Shown here piece after piece: positions 1-8,559 of a DNA stretch of 18,226 nt. Location: the NCBI GenBank assembly GCA_013054445.1, contig JAAMPI010001174.1, positions 1 to 18,226 of the forward strand. The letters are read 5' to 3'. Origin of the DNA: Cudoniella acicularis. Its lineage: Eukaryota > Ascomycota > Leotiomycetes > Helotiales > Helotiaceae. The translations under genes were made by a program, and so were the position numbers. Within the stretch, counting starts at the first letter, position 1. Each line of letters starts with the position of its first letter. The notes below the pieces were generated by a model. That model saw nothing but the letters and a program-made list of their open reading frames with translations. It did no database searches and was not told the DNA's origin.

Positions 1-253
1 CATCTGACTCGTTAGNGGAGATCCCGCGCTCAGTAAGGCGATTGATCTGATTAACTAGAACACGTTCTTGGGCGTTGGTGAGGCATTGGTGGACTTGAGA
101 CTGGTACTCGGCCCTGGAGGTGGTTTTGCCTCTAGCGCGTCGGGATAGCGTAGATCGGTTTAATTTGTATTTCCTAGCTATCGTAGCGTAATCAGGAGCT
201 AAAGAGCTTTCGATTTCGGCTAGAGCCTTCTGCATATCGTCTTTGTTGACCAT
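1..253 (-). CDS. Transposase N-terminus (psq-type helix-turn-helix, Fot1/pogo-like), partial
   Basis: Reading the complement from the ATG at 253-251 gives 84 residues beginning MVNKDDMQKALAEIE and running off the left edge without a stop. Residues 5-42 form a psq-type helix-turn-helix (ATIARKYKLNRSTLSRRARG), followed by a second DNA-binding stretch resembling the Tc5/CENP-B N-terminal fold (QVHQCLTNAQERVLVNQINR). This order is that of fungal pogo/Fot1 transposases, which bind the terminal repeats and cut with a DDE-1 domain; that catalytic domain would lie outside the window. The ambiguous base at 16 affects one codon only. Whether the element is active cannot be judged. Family assignment rests on motif recognition, not on a search. 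Confidence 0.8.
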   Translation of the reverse strand, partial: MVNKDDMQKALAEIESSLAPDYATIARKYKLNRSTLSRRARGKTTSRAEYQSQVHQCLTNAQERVLVNQINRLTERGISXNESD

Positions 254-293
254 TTTATGGGTGTTTAAAGAAGTAGAGTGTGTCGCTGGTGAG

Positions 294-327
294 GCGTGCA
301 TTTTAGCGGGGCGTGCATTTAAGCGGG
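294..327. repeat. Two tandem 17-bp subrepeats in the transposon end
   Basis: The copies at 294-310 and 311-327 differ only at their eleventh base (T versus A). They lie just outside the transposase start and are the likely transposase-binding terminal repeat. Subterminal duplication of binding sites is common in Tc1/mariner relatives. Confidence 0.7.
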
Positions 328-381
328 ATCTCGAGTACTTGGCGAACCTTAAAATCCCGCAACGTTAATCTCGAGACAAGC

Positions 382-2481
382 ATGCGCTTCATCAATGTCA
401 AAACCTTGAAGTTTGAGGAATTCATCGGCGAGATAGGCAACGGAATCCCGACGTATGCGATTCTCTCACATACGTGGGGCAAGGAAGAGGTCTCGTACAG
501 CGACTATATCAACCAGCAGAGCTTGCAATTGTCAAAGAAAGGCTACGAAAAAATTCTTGGCTGTTGCCGACTCGCTGAATCCGAGGGCTTCCAATATGTC
601 TGGATTGACACATGCTGTATCGACAAGTCGTCGAGCGCTGAGCTATCCGAAGCTATCAACTCTATGTTCCAGTGGTATCGAGATGCCGGGATTTGCTATG
701 CTTATTTGAGCGATGTCGATAGCTCCGAGAACCCTTCGATAGAGGAATCGTCATTTTTCAGAAGCCGTTGGTTCACACGGGGATGGACGCTCCAGGAACT
801 ACTAGCACCAGCCGAGGTGGTTTTTACAGGCTCGGACTGGGTCGAGATTGGAACCAAGAAGTCGCTTTGCTCGGCGATATCGCTCATTACAAACATCAGC
901 GAGAATGTGCTGGATGAGTGCCGCTGGGACGACTACAGCGTGGCTCAGAAAATGTCCTGGGCATCCGGACGCCAGACTACGCGTCTTGAGGACGAAGCAT
1001 ATTGCCTAATGGGGCTATTCGATGTCAACATGCCACTGCTCTATGGGGAGGGCCGTAAGGCCTTCTCACGATTACAACAGGAGATCTTGAAGCAATCTGA
1101 CGATCAATCCATATTTGCATGGTCGTACCCCGAAGAAATGCATTCCTATACGCAAATGTCTGGATTAATCGCCCCCTCACCTAAGTACTTCAAAGATGCG
1201 TCCCGGATAGAGTTGCTAGGACCTGAGCATGGGGAGGGGGATCAGACTCCTTTCCAGGTTGTGAATCAACTAGTAAGGCTGCGGCTACGGTTGGTAGACC
1301 GAATCAAAGCGATGAGACTCCAGCGATTGCTGGGCAAGCCGCTTCTCTATGCTGTTGCTGAGGTCCAACAACCTGAAGAATTCGAAATGAGAAGAGGAGG
1401 GTCTTCGACAGCGCCTTCATTGCCGGAATCACAGCGAGAACCAACATTCGGTGTGGAGTCACTAAGTTTTCAAATGCAGCAGTTCGCAACACCAATCATT
1501 ACCATCGAGGCTCAGGACACTTGTGCCGAGACATCTGAGGAGGGGTTGAGAGCTTCTTCTGGATTTCCACACCGAACCATGGAAGACATAGAGATTGATG
1601 ATGACTTCGCACTTCACCGTACGAAGATAGAAGCATTGACGGGTAACTCTGATAGTCGGGACCTGAGTCTCGAACCAGTTGGACCCATGAACCCCAAGAT
1701 TTGGCGTTGGTATATATACGAGCCCGCCATCATAGTGCCGCTGAGATGTCATGTTGGCGGTCGTCGTCTAGGCATTCTTTTGTCAAAAGTTTCCAACAAA
1801 GCTCTTTCGCGGGCTCACAACCCATCGATTTTGGCATTTGAAGCAGTGCAAGAACCCAGACTTACGTCTTTAGCCACCGTATACGCTAGTATCTCTACCA
1901 AAACCGACAACAAACCGGTCCTTTGGCGCATCCGTCACCTACTATGGCCCGAGATCAGGATTGCATCTTTATTATCCGCCAGCTATACTGTTCATGAGGA
2001 CTGTGGTCCGGGCTGGCAATTTGATCGCTCTCGGGCAGTGCTGGTCCAAAACCGAAAGTTCCAGTACGAAAGAGACATGACTGATTATGCACCGTTCGCA
2101 CTCTTCTATCGCATGCCCAACAACTTGGATGAAGCGGCCTCCTCCTCGCCCGCCCGGGCCTTCTTCGTGAGCTTTCTCGCGTACGGAAAGACTGAGTTGA
2201 AATGCGAAATTGGCGTGAATATGAATGTGCCTACATCATTCATGACCTGGGAATACGACCTGTATTCCTTTGATCTGGCGCGCGAGCGGCGAGCCGAGGT
2301 CTCATTGGGGGATGGCCAAGCTATCGTAGTGAAGTATCGGGAAGGATCGGGCTTAAGCTTTGTGAATTTGTCGCTTGAAACGCTGAATGAGGACAGGGCT
2401 GCTAGTCCCATGCCACATGACACGGTAAAGACAAATGCGCTACGCTCAAAAATTTTCCCGATGCTGCGGTCTTTACCTTGA
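382..2481 (+). CDS. HET-domain (heterokaryon incompatibility) protein
   Basis: Intact single-exon ORF of 699 residues. I chose the ATG at 382 (MRFINVKTLKFEEF) because HET proteins typically start here; the frame is open upstream to about 313 but only with non-ATG starts. The HET domain (PF06985) is clear: IPTYAILSHTWG at residues 22-33, YVWIDTCCIDKSSSAELSEA at 72-91, YRDAGICYAYLSDV at 99-112, RWFTRGWTLQELLAP at 129-143. The usual family extension follows (SVAQKMSWASGRQTTRLEDE, YCLMGLFDVNMPLLYGEG, QSIFAW). The remaining 450 residues have no domain I recognise and no evident NACHT P-loop or WD repeats. HET domains trigger cell death upon non-self recognition in filamentous ascomycetes; a role for this copy is inferred. 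A transposon end lies 55 bp upstream, so native regulation may be lost. Confidence 0.93.
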   Translation: MRFINVKTLKFEEFIGEIGNGIPTYAILSHTWGKEEVSYSDYINQQSLQLSKKGYEKILGCCRLAESEGFQYVWIDTCCIDKSSSAELSEAINSMFQWYRDAGICYAYLSDVDSSENPSIEESSFFRSRWFTRGWTLQELLAPAEVVFTGSDWVEIGTKKSLCSAISLITNISENVLDECRWDDYSVAQKMSWASGRQTTRLEDEAYCLMGLFDVNMPLLYGEGRKAFSRLQQEILKQSDDQSIFAWSYPEEMHSYTQMSGLIAPSPKYFKDASRIELLGPEHGEGDQTPFQVVNQLVRLRLRLVDRIKAMRLQRLLGKPLLYAVAEVQQPEEFEMRRGGSSTAPSLPESQREPTFGVESLSFQMQQFATPIITIEAQDTCAETSEEGLRASSGFPHRTMEDIEIDDDFALHRTKIEALTGNSDSRDLSLEPVGPMNPKIWRWYIYEPAIIVPLRCHVGGRRLGILLSKVSNKALSRAHNPSILAFEAVQEPRLTSLATVYASISTKTDNKPVLWRIRHLLWPEIRIASLLSASYTVHEDCGPGWQFDRSRAVLVQNRKFQYERDMTDYAPFALFYRMPNNLDEAASSSPARAFFVSFLAYGKTELKCEIGVNMNVPTSFMTWEYDLYSFDLARERRAEVSLGDGQAIVVKYREGSGLSFVNLSLETLNEDRAASPMPHDTVKTNALRSKIFPMLRSLP

Positions 2482-3629
2482 GGATTGGTCCATATATGAA
2501 CCAAGCCAACACACTCTCTTTCCGCTTTGTGTCTTGAACTTGTTATCATAATACCAACTAGTTGGGTATTGCCAATAAGTAAGGGGCCAAAACATATTAC
2601 AAGTACAGTATATAAAGAATATTACTATATATTGGTAATATATTGCCGTATTTGCTATATTAATATAAATATTATAGGTTAACATGACTTTTCCCATATT
2701 TTATTTTTATTGCGACAATATATTGTATATTATTGCCCACACTGCTTAGTATTATTTGTTCTTTGACCCGAATACTTGATGAACATCTCGTGTACGGCAA
2801 CTCTGATCAGGTTAGTGGTCACCTCCTTTGCAGGTAAGAGAAGCTATTGTTCTAGGAACAGAATATTAGGAAAAGAGACACAAAAAACAATTTTAACAAA
2901 TTCTTACCTACATTTTATCAAAGTATTTGGCGATAATTCTTTTTTCTCACGTAGTCGCAATTGCGTCGAGAACACAAAAATTGACGCAAGAAAGATCTCG
3001 GACAAATTAATATTTTAGTCGCATGTATTGAAGCTAGAAGGTTGGAAGTTACATAAACGTGTGAAGTAAAGGTAAGAGGAGAAATTCCACCATCTGAGCC
3101 CCCTTTTCCCCAACCTCGCTTAGCGCCTAGTATCCAATTAGGTGGCATGTCGCGCAATTACTGTGAAAACTCTCTTTATTTCTAAAGTAAAATTAGGGAT
3201 GAATAAACTTCCATGATGTTAAATTAAAGACTATGTTATGATACAAATAATAAAAACGCGATGACAAATTAGGCAGACAAAAGTAAGCTTGCATTTGCCT
3301 CGATTAATTCTTATGCAAGGAAATGAATGCGGATGTGACCATTTTTATGAGTGAGGTTTTGATATTATATTATGTCCTTCTAGTTGATGTCCAAAGTGGG
3401 TAAACACTTGTGTCCCATATCTCCACTCGCCCGAAGAGATGCCTCCACACTCTATCTATCCCTGCGCCGTCCGAGCCCCGTTCTATTCCATCTAGAGATA
3501 ATACACTCTATATTTTCATTCACAGGAAAGCACCACCCACGCCAGCATCCCTTTCCTTCCCACCCCGCTAAATCTCCCATTACAAGAAAAGAAAACGATT
3601 AATACAGAGCAAGGGCAAGCACGAAAACT
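2482..3629. other. AT-rich gene-free spacer between the HET gene and the MFS gene
   Basis: Both flanking genes end here (convergent). Positions about 2580-2770 are strongly AT-rich with many TATA/ATAT steps, and about 2880-3380 is moderately AT-rich. ORFs are short and have no recognisable domain. A 12-bp perfect palindrome CCAACTAGTTGG lies at 2554-2565. The composition resembles degenerate, possibly RIP-mutated repeat DNA, but no identifiable transposon protein remains. Confidence 0.5.
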
Positions 3630-5387
3630 CTAACCCGCATGCCCAGCAACCATAAATAACCTCTCCCTCTTCATCGCAAAACTAAGCAACGTAGCCATCG
3701 TCCCCGCGACAATAACAAGCACATACGTCTTACTCATCGCACTAACAATCGCCTCCAAAACCTCCTCCTTAACCGTATCACTAAGACCCCCCACAAACGA
3801 GCTTCCCGCCCCAGCAATCGCAGCCTGAATATCACTCAACGGCACATCGGGCAACAACGCACTAATGCTCTGCTGACTCTTATTCAAGAAAACTGAATTG
3901 GCAATCGCCAACGCGATCGTGACGCCTGAAACCTGCGCGCAGGTGATGAAGCCTACAGCGCTGGCGATGAATTGCGGTTCTACTATGGCTTGAGCAACGG
4001 AGAAGGATGCTTGTGCGAATAAACCGTCCCCGAAGCCGATGAGGATCGAATAGCCGTAGACGCGTGCGATGCTCGTGTTTTGGTCAACGGTGTACATGAG
4101 TGCGCCGCCTGCGAGGACGAAGAGCCCGCCGACGGTATACCAGGGCATGTATAATCCATACGATGAAAGGACGGCACCGTTGAAGATGACGGCGAAAATC
4201 ATCAGCATGATGAATGGGAGAAGACGAACACCGGCTTCGAGCGCCGTGTCGGAGCGTGTGAATTGGAAGAAGATAGGGATCATGTAGATAGGGACGAAGA
4301 TGGCTGTTCCGCCGGCGGCGGTCATACAGAAAAGGATGAGGATTGTACGCGAGGAGAAGAATTCGACGGGGAAGAGACGGCGCGTTGTAGTGGTGAAGAT
4401 CGTGTAGACTTGTTGGAGACCTAAGATGATGAAGAGGACGCCGGAACACACAAATAGCCCAATGATTTTCCCAGAGTTCCACGGGTAGGTTACACCGCCG
4501 AAACTGAGGGCCATGACGCCTGAGACGAACGCACCCATTGTGAGGACCGAGCCTACGTAGTCCATTTCGCGGGCGCGATCGAGGAGGGAGACGCCCGGGC
4601 GGGGATCCTTGTTGGGAAGCATGAAGATATAAACGGGTGCGCAGGCGGCGCCGATACACAGATTTATATAGAAGGACCACCGCCAGCCTGCACTGCTATC
4701 CGAGAATGCGCCCCCGATGATAGGACCTAAGACCGTTCCTAGACCCCAGGTCAAGCCCGTTCCGCCAACATACATGGGGCGTTCCTGGATGGTGGTCGTA
4801 GCAGCCAAAAGCGTCATGACACCCACGTACATTCCCGAGCCGCCAATACCGCAGATAGTGCGGCCGATGATGAGGGCATCGATGCTGGGCGCTGAGCCGC
4901 AGATCGCAGAGCCGACTTCAAAGAGGAAGACGCAGAGAATGTATGTCCATTTTGCGTTGAACTGGCCGAATATCTTTCCCCATAGGAGATTTGTGGCCGC
5001 GGCACCGATCAAGAAAGCAACGGAAAGCCAGGTGAGTTTGTCGACGGCGTTGAAGTGTGTTACGATGACGGGTTGGATGTCGGCGACGATGGTGTTGTCG
5101 AGCGCGAAGAGAAAGGTGGAGGAGAGGATGGAGATTACGACCAAGGCCCATCTTACGCCAGTAATGTCTCGTGGGGGAGCTTCAGGTGTGATGGCTGTTG
5201 ATTCTCCTTTCTCGGCGTCGATGGATTCCACTCCTGTGACTGAGGTTGCCTCGGATACATCTTGTTGGTCCCTTTTTGGAGGTTCGAGGTAGTTATCTGT
5301 TGTTGATGGGACAGAATCTCCCTCTTTGGTAGCTGATGATATAGTATTCTCGTGCGAATCCGCTGTTTTCTCATCTATGGAACTCAT
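3630..5387 (-). CDS. Major facilitator superfamily transporter, DHA2 type (14 TM segments)
   Basis: Intact intronless ORF of 585 residues from the ATG at 5387; six more upstream codons are open but begin with GTG, so they are unlikely to be used. About 77 polar N-terminal residues precede the first membrane segment (RWALVVISILSSTFLFALDN). Diagnostic motifs: LDNTIVADIQP at about 96-106 (motif D1 of 14-TM transporters), GKIFGQFNAKW at about 137-147 (degenerate motif A), GRTICGIGGSGMY at about 175-187 (motif B), GLGTVLGPIIGGAFSD at about 215-230 (antiporter motif C). Motif C and the length fit the proton-coupled DHA2 drug/toxin efflux family in the plasma membrane. The substrate cannot be inferred: no biosynthetic cluster genes are adjacent. 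Its roughly 2-kb upstream region has several palindromes listed separately. Confidence 0.95.
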   Translation of the reverse strand: MSSIDEKTADSHENTISSATKEGDSVPSTTDNYLEPPKRDQQDVSEATSVTGVESIDAEKGESTAITPEAPPRDITGVRWALVVISILSSTFLFALDNTIVADIQPVIVTHFNAVDKLTWLSVAFLIGAAATNLLWGKIFGQFNAKWTYILCVFLFEVGSAICGSAPSIDALIIGRTICGIGGSGMYVGVMTLLAATTTIQERPMYVGGTGLTWGLGTVLGPIIGGAFSDSSAGWRWSFYINLCIGAACAPVYIFMLPNKDPRPGVSLLDRAREMDYVGSVLTMGAFVSGVMALSFGGVTYPWNSGKIIGLFVCSGVLFIILGLQQVYTIFTTTTRRLFPVEFFSSRTILILFCMTAAGGTAIFVPIYMIPIFFQFTRSDTALEAGVRLLPFIMLMIFAVIFNGAVLSSYGLYMPWYTVGGLFVLAGGALMYTVDQNTSIARVYGYSILIGFGDGLFAQASFSVAQAIVEPQFIASAVGFITCAQVSGVTIALAIANSVFLNKSQQSISALLPDVPLSDIQAAIAGAGSSFVGGLSDTVKEEVLEAIVSAMSKTYVLVIVAGTMATLLSFAMKRERLFMVAGHAG

Positions 5388-6044
5388 GCTTTCTACTTTC
5401 CACACAAATTTTTGAAAATGACGACGAGGCGGGCTTGAAGTACTCTGGAGGGGAGCCAGGGGTTTTGAGAAAAGTAATAATGGAACCGTTGAAGACTGGG
5501 CCTATCACCTGGAAGGCTTGGCGATCGTGGTCGTTGATAACGGGCAGCCACAGTCTCGCAAAAGAAATAAAATTATATGTTGAAAAGATGATACTGTCAA
5601 CGCGAAAGATTATGAAAGTGGCAAAGACGTTGAATATATATTTAAGATGAGAGCTCCCGAAGATTGTCAACAAAGCCCGTCAAAGAAAACTTCTTGAAGA
5701 TTTGATTGGGCAGCTGTGCCCTGGAGTCTTTGCTCACGACGCCAATTGCGTGCTGAATGTAAGCAACACTATCTCCAGTCCGTACCAAATAGCCTATCCC
5801 GTGCTCTACATCCCTCCTAACTCCGATCTTCACACCGAAAAAGTGCGTGCGCTTGAACTCGTTGAGTCACTGAACAAAAAATAAGGAAAATGATGCAGGG
5901 CCCGGAGTCCGAGTTTGATACCAACACCATCTTAAAAAATCCCGGTCCCCGCATGATTGGCGAGATGACTTTAAACTAGGACGGACCACCCGTTCTGATG
6001 ATAAATCAGAGATTTGGTGGCTTGATCGGGTTAATTATTTGCTG

Positions 6045-6074
6045 AGACAGCGGAGCGACTTTCAGCCGCTGTCT
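6045..6074. repeat. Inverted repeat with CGG-N12-CCG spacing
   Basis: The arms AGACAGCGG and CCGCTGTCT are perfectly complementary and separated by 12 bp. The inner CGG...CCG geometry resembles sites bound by Zn(II)2Cys6 regulators, which often control MFS exporters. It lies about 660 bp upstream of the MFS start. Function is inference. Confidence 0.4.
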
Positions 6075-6720
6075 TGACATCAGGATGTAGCGGTCCCAGC
6101 GCCATGGATATGGCGGACTTTGGCACGTGGTGACATGGGCATTCGTTCATTAATCCAATTGTTGGTTCTTAATCGCAATTCTTGGACCGAATGCCAGAGT
6201 AAACCATTGGTGCTTATATTTCTACTTACCGAGTCTTTATCGTGATTTGCTAGATATCGCGACAGTATGGGCCGTATCTGCCACATGTCATTATTGTTGT
6301 GGTCTTAAGGCTGGCTGACAACAGGTATCGAATGGAGTTTTTGACTCGTTCCGCAGTGCCTTCGCCGTTGCGACAGCAGGGTGAGCGTTGTATTGGCGCC
6401 GGGTCAGCATTTAGCTGCTCACGCGTGGAGGGCGATTTCGTGGTCTAGGCTCTGCTTTAGGCGAAAAGGAGGTGGTTTGAGCTGCTGAATAGATATGCAG
6501 ATTTAAGAAACGCGAAGGTCGTTGAAATAAAGTGAAGAGGCTTGGAAGATGGTGGTTAAATAGATGTCGTGGTAACTCTGATTTGTGCAACCTTCCGTCG
6601 GTAATTCATTTCGTGGCAGCCGGGAGGACCTCGACCCGAACCTCCCTTTCTTCAGGGGAATCGATCACGTGAATTTTTATATATTTTCATTTTTGAAGCC
6701 CATGAAGGAGAGGCCTCGCT

Positions 6721-6759
6721 AATACAGTAAGCCTAAACGAGTCTTGGGCTCACTGTATT
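6721..6759. repeat. Short hairpin resembling two abutted mariner-like terminal repeats
   Basis: The arm AATACAGTAAGCC (6721-6733) pairs with GGCTCACTGTATT (6747-6759) with one mismatch, leaving a 13-bp loop; counting into the loop, TACAGTRAGCCYAA occurs at both ends. The TACAGT start is typical of Tc1/mariner termini, so this may be a minimal MITE or a deletion remnant. Confidence 0.4.
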
Positions 6760-6842
6760 ATCTTGGCAAATTAATTGGGCCTGTAAGCCGGAAGCTGACA
6801 TGATTGCCCAGGTGTCTCCGTACTTAGGTATCAATAGCTCGC

Positions 6843-6870
6843 TGTCATGACCCACATGACAAGTCATGTG
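6843..6870. promoter_or_regulatory. Cluster of CATGAC palindromes
   Basis: GTCATGAC at 6843-6850 is a perfect palindrome, and CACATGAC (6853-6860) and GTCATGTG (6863-6870) form perfect 8-bp arms around AA. The close packing of one motif in both orientations suggests a binding site for a dimeric factor. It lies between two genes reading leftwards, upstream of the MFS gene. No factor can be named with confidence. Confidence 0.3.
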
Positions 6871-7423
6871 ACGGATCGGGGAATCGAGGAATTCTTACTT
6901 AGACCTCCGATTCATGGATCCCATGATCTAGACAGGACACCACCTGTATAGCCATATAGTTTCCTTTTGTAGAGCTTCGTGCTCAACTTTCAATACATAA
7001 CTCCTACTCAGATCTGCTTGACACTTCAATTGACGATTAAACCCAATGACCACGTGATGTCGAATACCACGTGACAACAGAACGTTACACTCGCAGTCTT
7101 ACGTGGATACACCGAGACCAGTCACTAATAAAAGTATCATGAGAATTATTCTGGGTATCAATGACACTGATCTATTGCCGTCCCCTGTCTCCAACTCCGT
7201 CATTTTTACATTACACAAAAGATATGACAATATCTGTATTGATATTGCAAATTGCAAAAGCTTCCTGAGCTACCCTGTGGCCCAATTCTAATCGGTAACC
7301 CACTAAACAATAAACACAAGGACGAATCCATCGCCCGACCAGAGAGAATTAAAACATATCATCTAGTCATTAAGAAACGTGGTGTCGGCTTATAAGCCAT
7401 TTCCATTCCGCCATAGTATGTGC

Positions 7424-8559
7424 TTACAAGAGCAGCATGGACAAGATGCCGAAGAAGCCAGCGAGGATGCCACCCGGTGCAACGACGTTCGATGCAGCAG
7501 CTCCAACGGATTGCTGGACGATAGGAGCGCTGGTGCCAGTTGCGAGGACTGCTGTGGCGTTGATACCAGCAAGTGGGATGACCATTGTGCTTGGGGTATA
7601 TGAAGGTGCAAAGGTGTTAAGAGCACTAGCTGCTGAGGTAAAAGACACTAGGATCGAGTTTTGGTACACGCTTGCCATTGTTGCTACCGTAGTTGCTACC
7701 GCAGTTGCTACCGCAGTTGTTGCCTGGGAGACAATTACGGGAGGAGTGCCGGGAGCGGTTGCGGGAGTGAAAGTTGGGATCGTGTTGACTATTTCACTAG
7801 TGATGATCGATATCGCGTTCCCGCTGCCATATGTCACTGTAGTGTAGCTGACGGACTTTGTATGGTATCCCTTGGATTCGTAAAAGGTCTTGGTCGAGTT
7901 GCGCTGAGAAAGATGTGTTAGCAAACGGCCGGTATTAATGGAGTAGGTTTGTTTACGTGATGTGTGTCTGTCTTATGATCGTATGATTTTGTCTTCGTCC
8001 ATTCGTGTGTCTTGCTCTTTGTCTCATCGTGTGACTTGGTTCTGTATTCATCGTGTGACTTGGTTTTGTATTCATCGTGTGACTTAGAGCTGTGGCTGGA
8101 GTCGGTGGAATTGTGCTTTGAAGAAATGTTAGTGCAAGATCGTACAACTTGATCTATTATTCAATAGCTTACCTTTTTGTCATAGCTGTCGCTGCTGGAA
8201 CTCTCTGTAACGGTGGTATCTACAATGAGGACAAACAAGTCCGAGATTAATTTCGTCTGGTTTTCATCAATGATGATGATTGTGACCTGCTCCGCCTTGA
8301 GCGAACTATCAGGGGTCCACTTGAATGAACCGGTGTTATCACTCTGAATGAAGATTTCGGTGATAATAGTTGTGATGTCTGTGGCGCCACCAGGAACCAA
8401 GTGGCAATCAACCTTGCCTTCCAACCCAGTCGTATCCCATTCGATTGACTGCTCTTTTCCGATTGCCCATTGGTCTCCGGCCGTGGGGCTTGAGTATGAT
8501 GACGCTTGTACGAAAGCAGGAATGCTTAGGAGCAGAGCGGAAATGATTGAAAAACGCAT
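7424..8559 (-). CDS. GPI-anchored Ser/Thr-rich cell-surface protein with Kre9/Knh1-like domain (3 exons)
   Basis: I assembled this from exon 1 8559-8173, intron 57 nt (donor GTAAGC, branch CACTAAC, acceptor AAAG), exon 2 8115-7957, intron 53 nt (donor GTAAAC, branch GCTAAC, acceptor CTCAG) and exon 3 7903-7424. Both introns are phase 0, giving 341 residues. Residues 1-19 (MRFSIISALLLSIPAFVQA) are a signal peptide. Residues about 20-115 resemble the Ser-Thr-rich GPI-anchored/Kre9-Knh1 domain (SPTAGDQWAIGKEQSIEWDT, GSFKWTPD). Residues 140-179 are five octapeptide repeats. A Thr/Ala/Val-rich stalk follows with AVAT repeats, ending in a small-residue region and a hydrophobic tail (GGILAGFFGILSMLLL) typical of a GPI signal. 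Proteins of this kind sit in the plasma membrane or wall; an exact function is unknown. Splicing is inferred from sequence only. Confidence 0.85.
7680..7715 (-). repeat. Coding 12-bp tandem repeat (AVAT/TVAT) in the GPI protein stalk
   Basis: Three adjacent copies of GTTGCTACCG(T/C)A on the given strand, with a degenerate further copy beside them, encode the Thr/Ala/Val run TTAVATAVATTVATMAS on the complement. Such stalk repeats commonly vary in number between strains. Confidence 0.75.
7966..8085 (-). repeat. Coding minisatellite, five 24-bp units (octapeptide repeat)
   Basis: Within exon 2 of the GPI-anchored protein gene, five consecutive 24-nt units encode KSHDEYKT, KSHDEYRT, KSHDETKS, KTHEWTKT and KSYDHKTD. 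The first two units are nearly identical in DNA and the last two are diverged, so the array has probably expanded at one end. The repeats are charged and rich in Lys, His, Asp/Glu and Thr, unlike the Ala/Thr stalk that follows. Confidence 0.9.

Larger units (their letters stand above)
1..327 (-). mobile_element. Terminal part of a Fot1/pogo-like (Tc1/mariner superfamily) DNA transposon
   Basis: The segment holds the 5' end of a transposase gene read leftwards and, outside it, a terminal repeat. Positions 294-310 and 311-327 are two adjacent 17-bp copies of GCGTGCATTT(T/A)AGCGGG differing at one base, which looks like a bipartite terminal inverted repeat. The other end of the element lies beyond the window, so the inverted partner and the target-site duplication cannot be checked. 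The outer boundary at 327 is inferred from where the subrepeat ends. The neighbouring HET gene begins 55 bp further on, so the insertion sits in what should be its promoter. Confidence 0.75.
5388..7423. other. Two-kilobase upstream region of the MFS gene; no gene supported
   Basis: This interval lies between the MFS start and the 3' end of the GPI-protein gene. ORFs of 60-100 codons occur on both strands but have no domain, signal peptide or splice structure. It contains several inverted repeats (6045-6074, 6721-6759, 6843-6870) and CACGTG E-box-like sites (about 6665, 7051 and 7070). Some are probably regulatory, others may be transposon footprints. Confidence 0.5.

Noticed and set aside
313..381. 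N-terminal extension of the HET protein to position 313
   Set aside because: Starts only at a non-ATG codon within the transposon terminal repeat; the ATG at 382 gives the typical HET protein start.
4084..4680. 198-codon minus-strand ORF rich in Arg, Leu, His and Pro
   Set aside because: Shifted-frame shadow of the MFS gene.
4717..5292. 191-codon plus-strand ORF
   Set aside because: Lies wholly antisense to the MFS gene; no domain or signal of its own.
7661..7921. Plus-strand ORF with a striking Cys-Tyr-Arg-Ser repeat, looking like a cysteine-rich protein
   Set aside because: It is the antisense of the AVAT-repeat coding stalk of the GPI-anchored protein; the sense gene has signal peptide, matching introns and GPI tail.
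7966..8085. Regular 24-bp repeats suggesting a CRISPR-like array
   Set aside because: The units are contiguous without spacers, lie inside an exon, and encode in-frame octapeptides in a eukaryotic genome.
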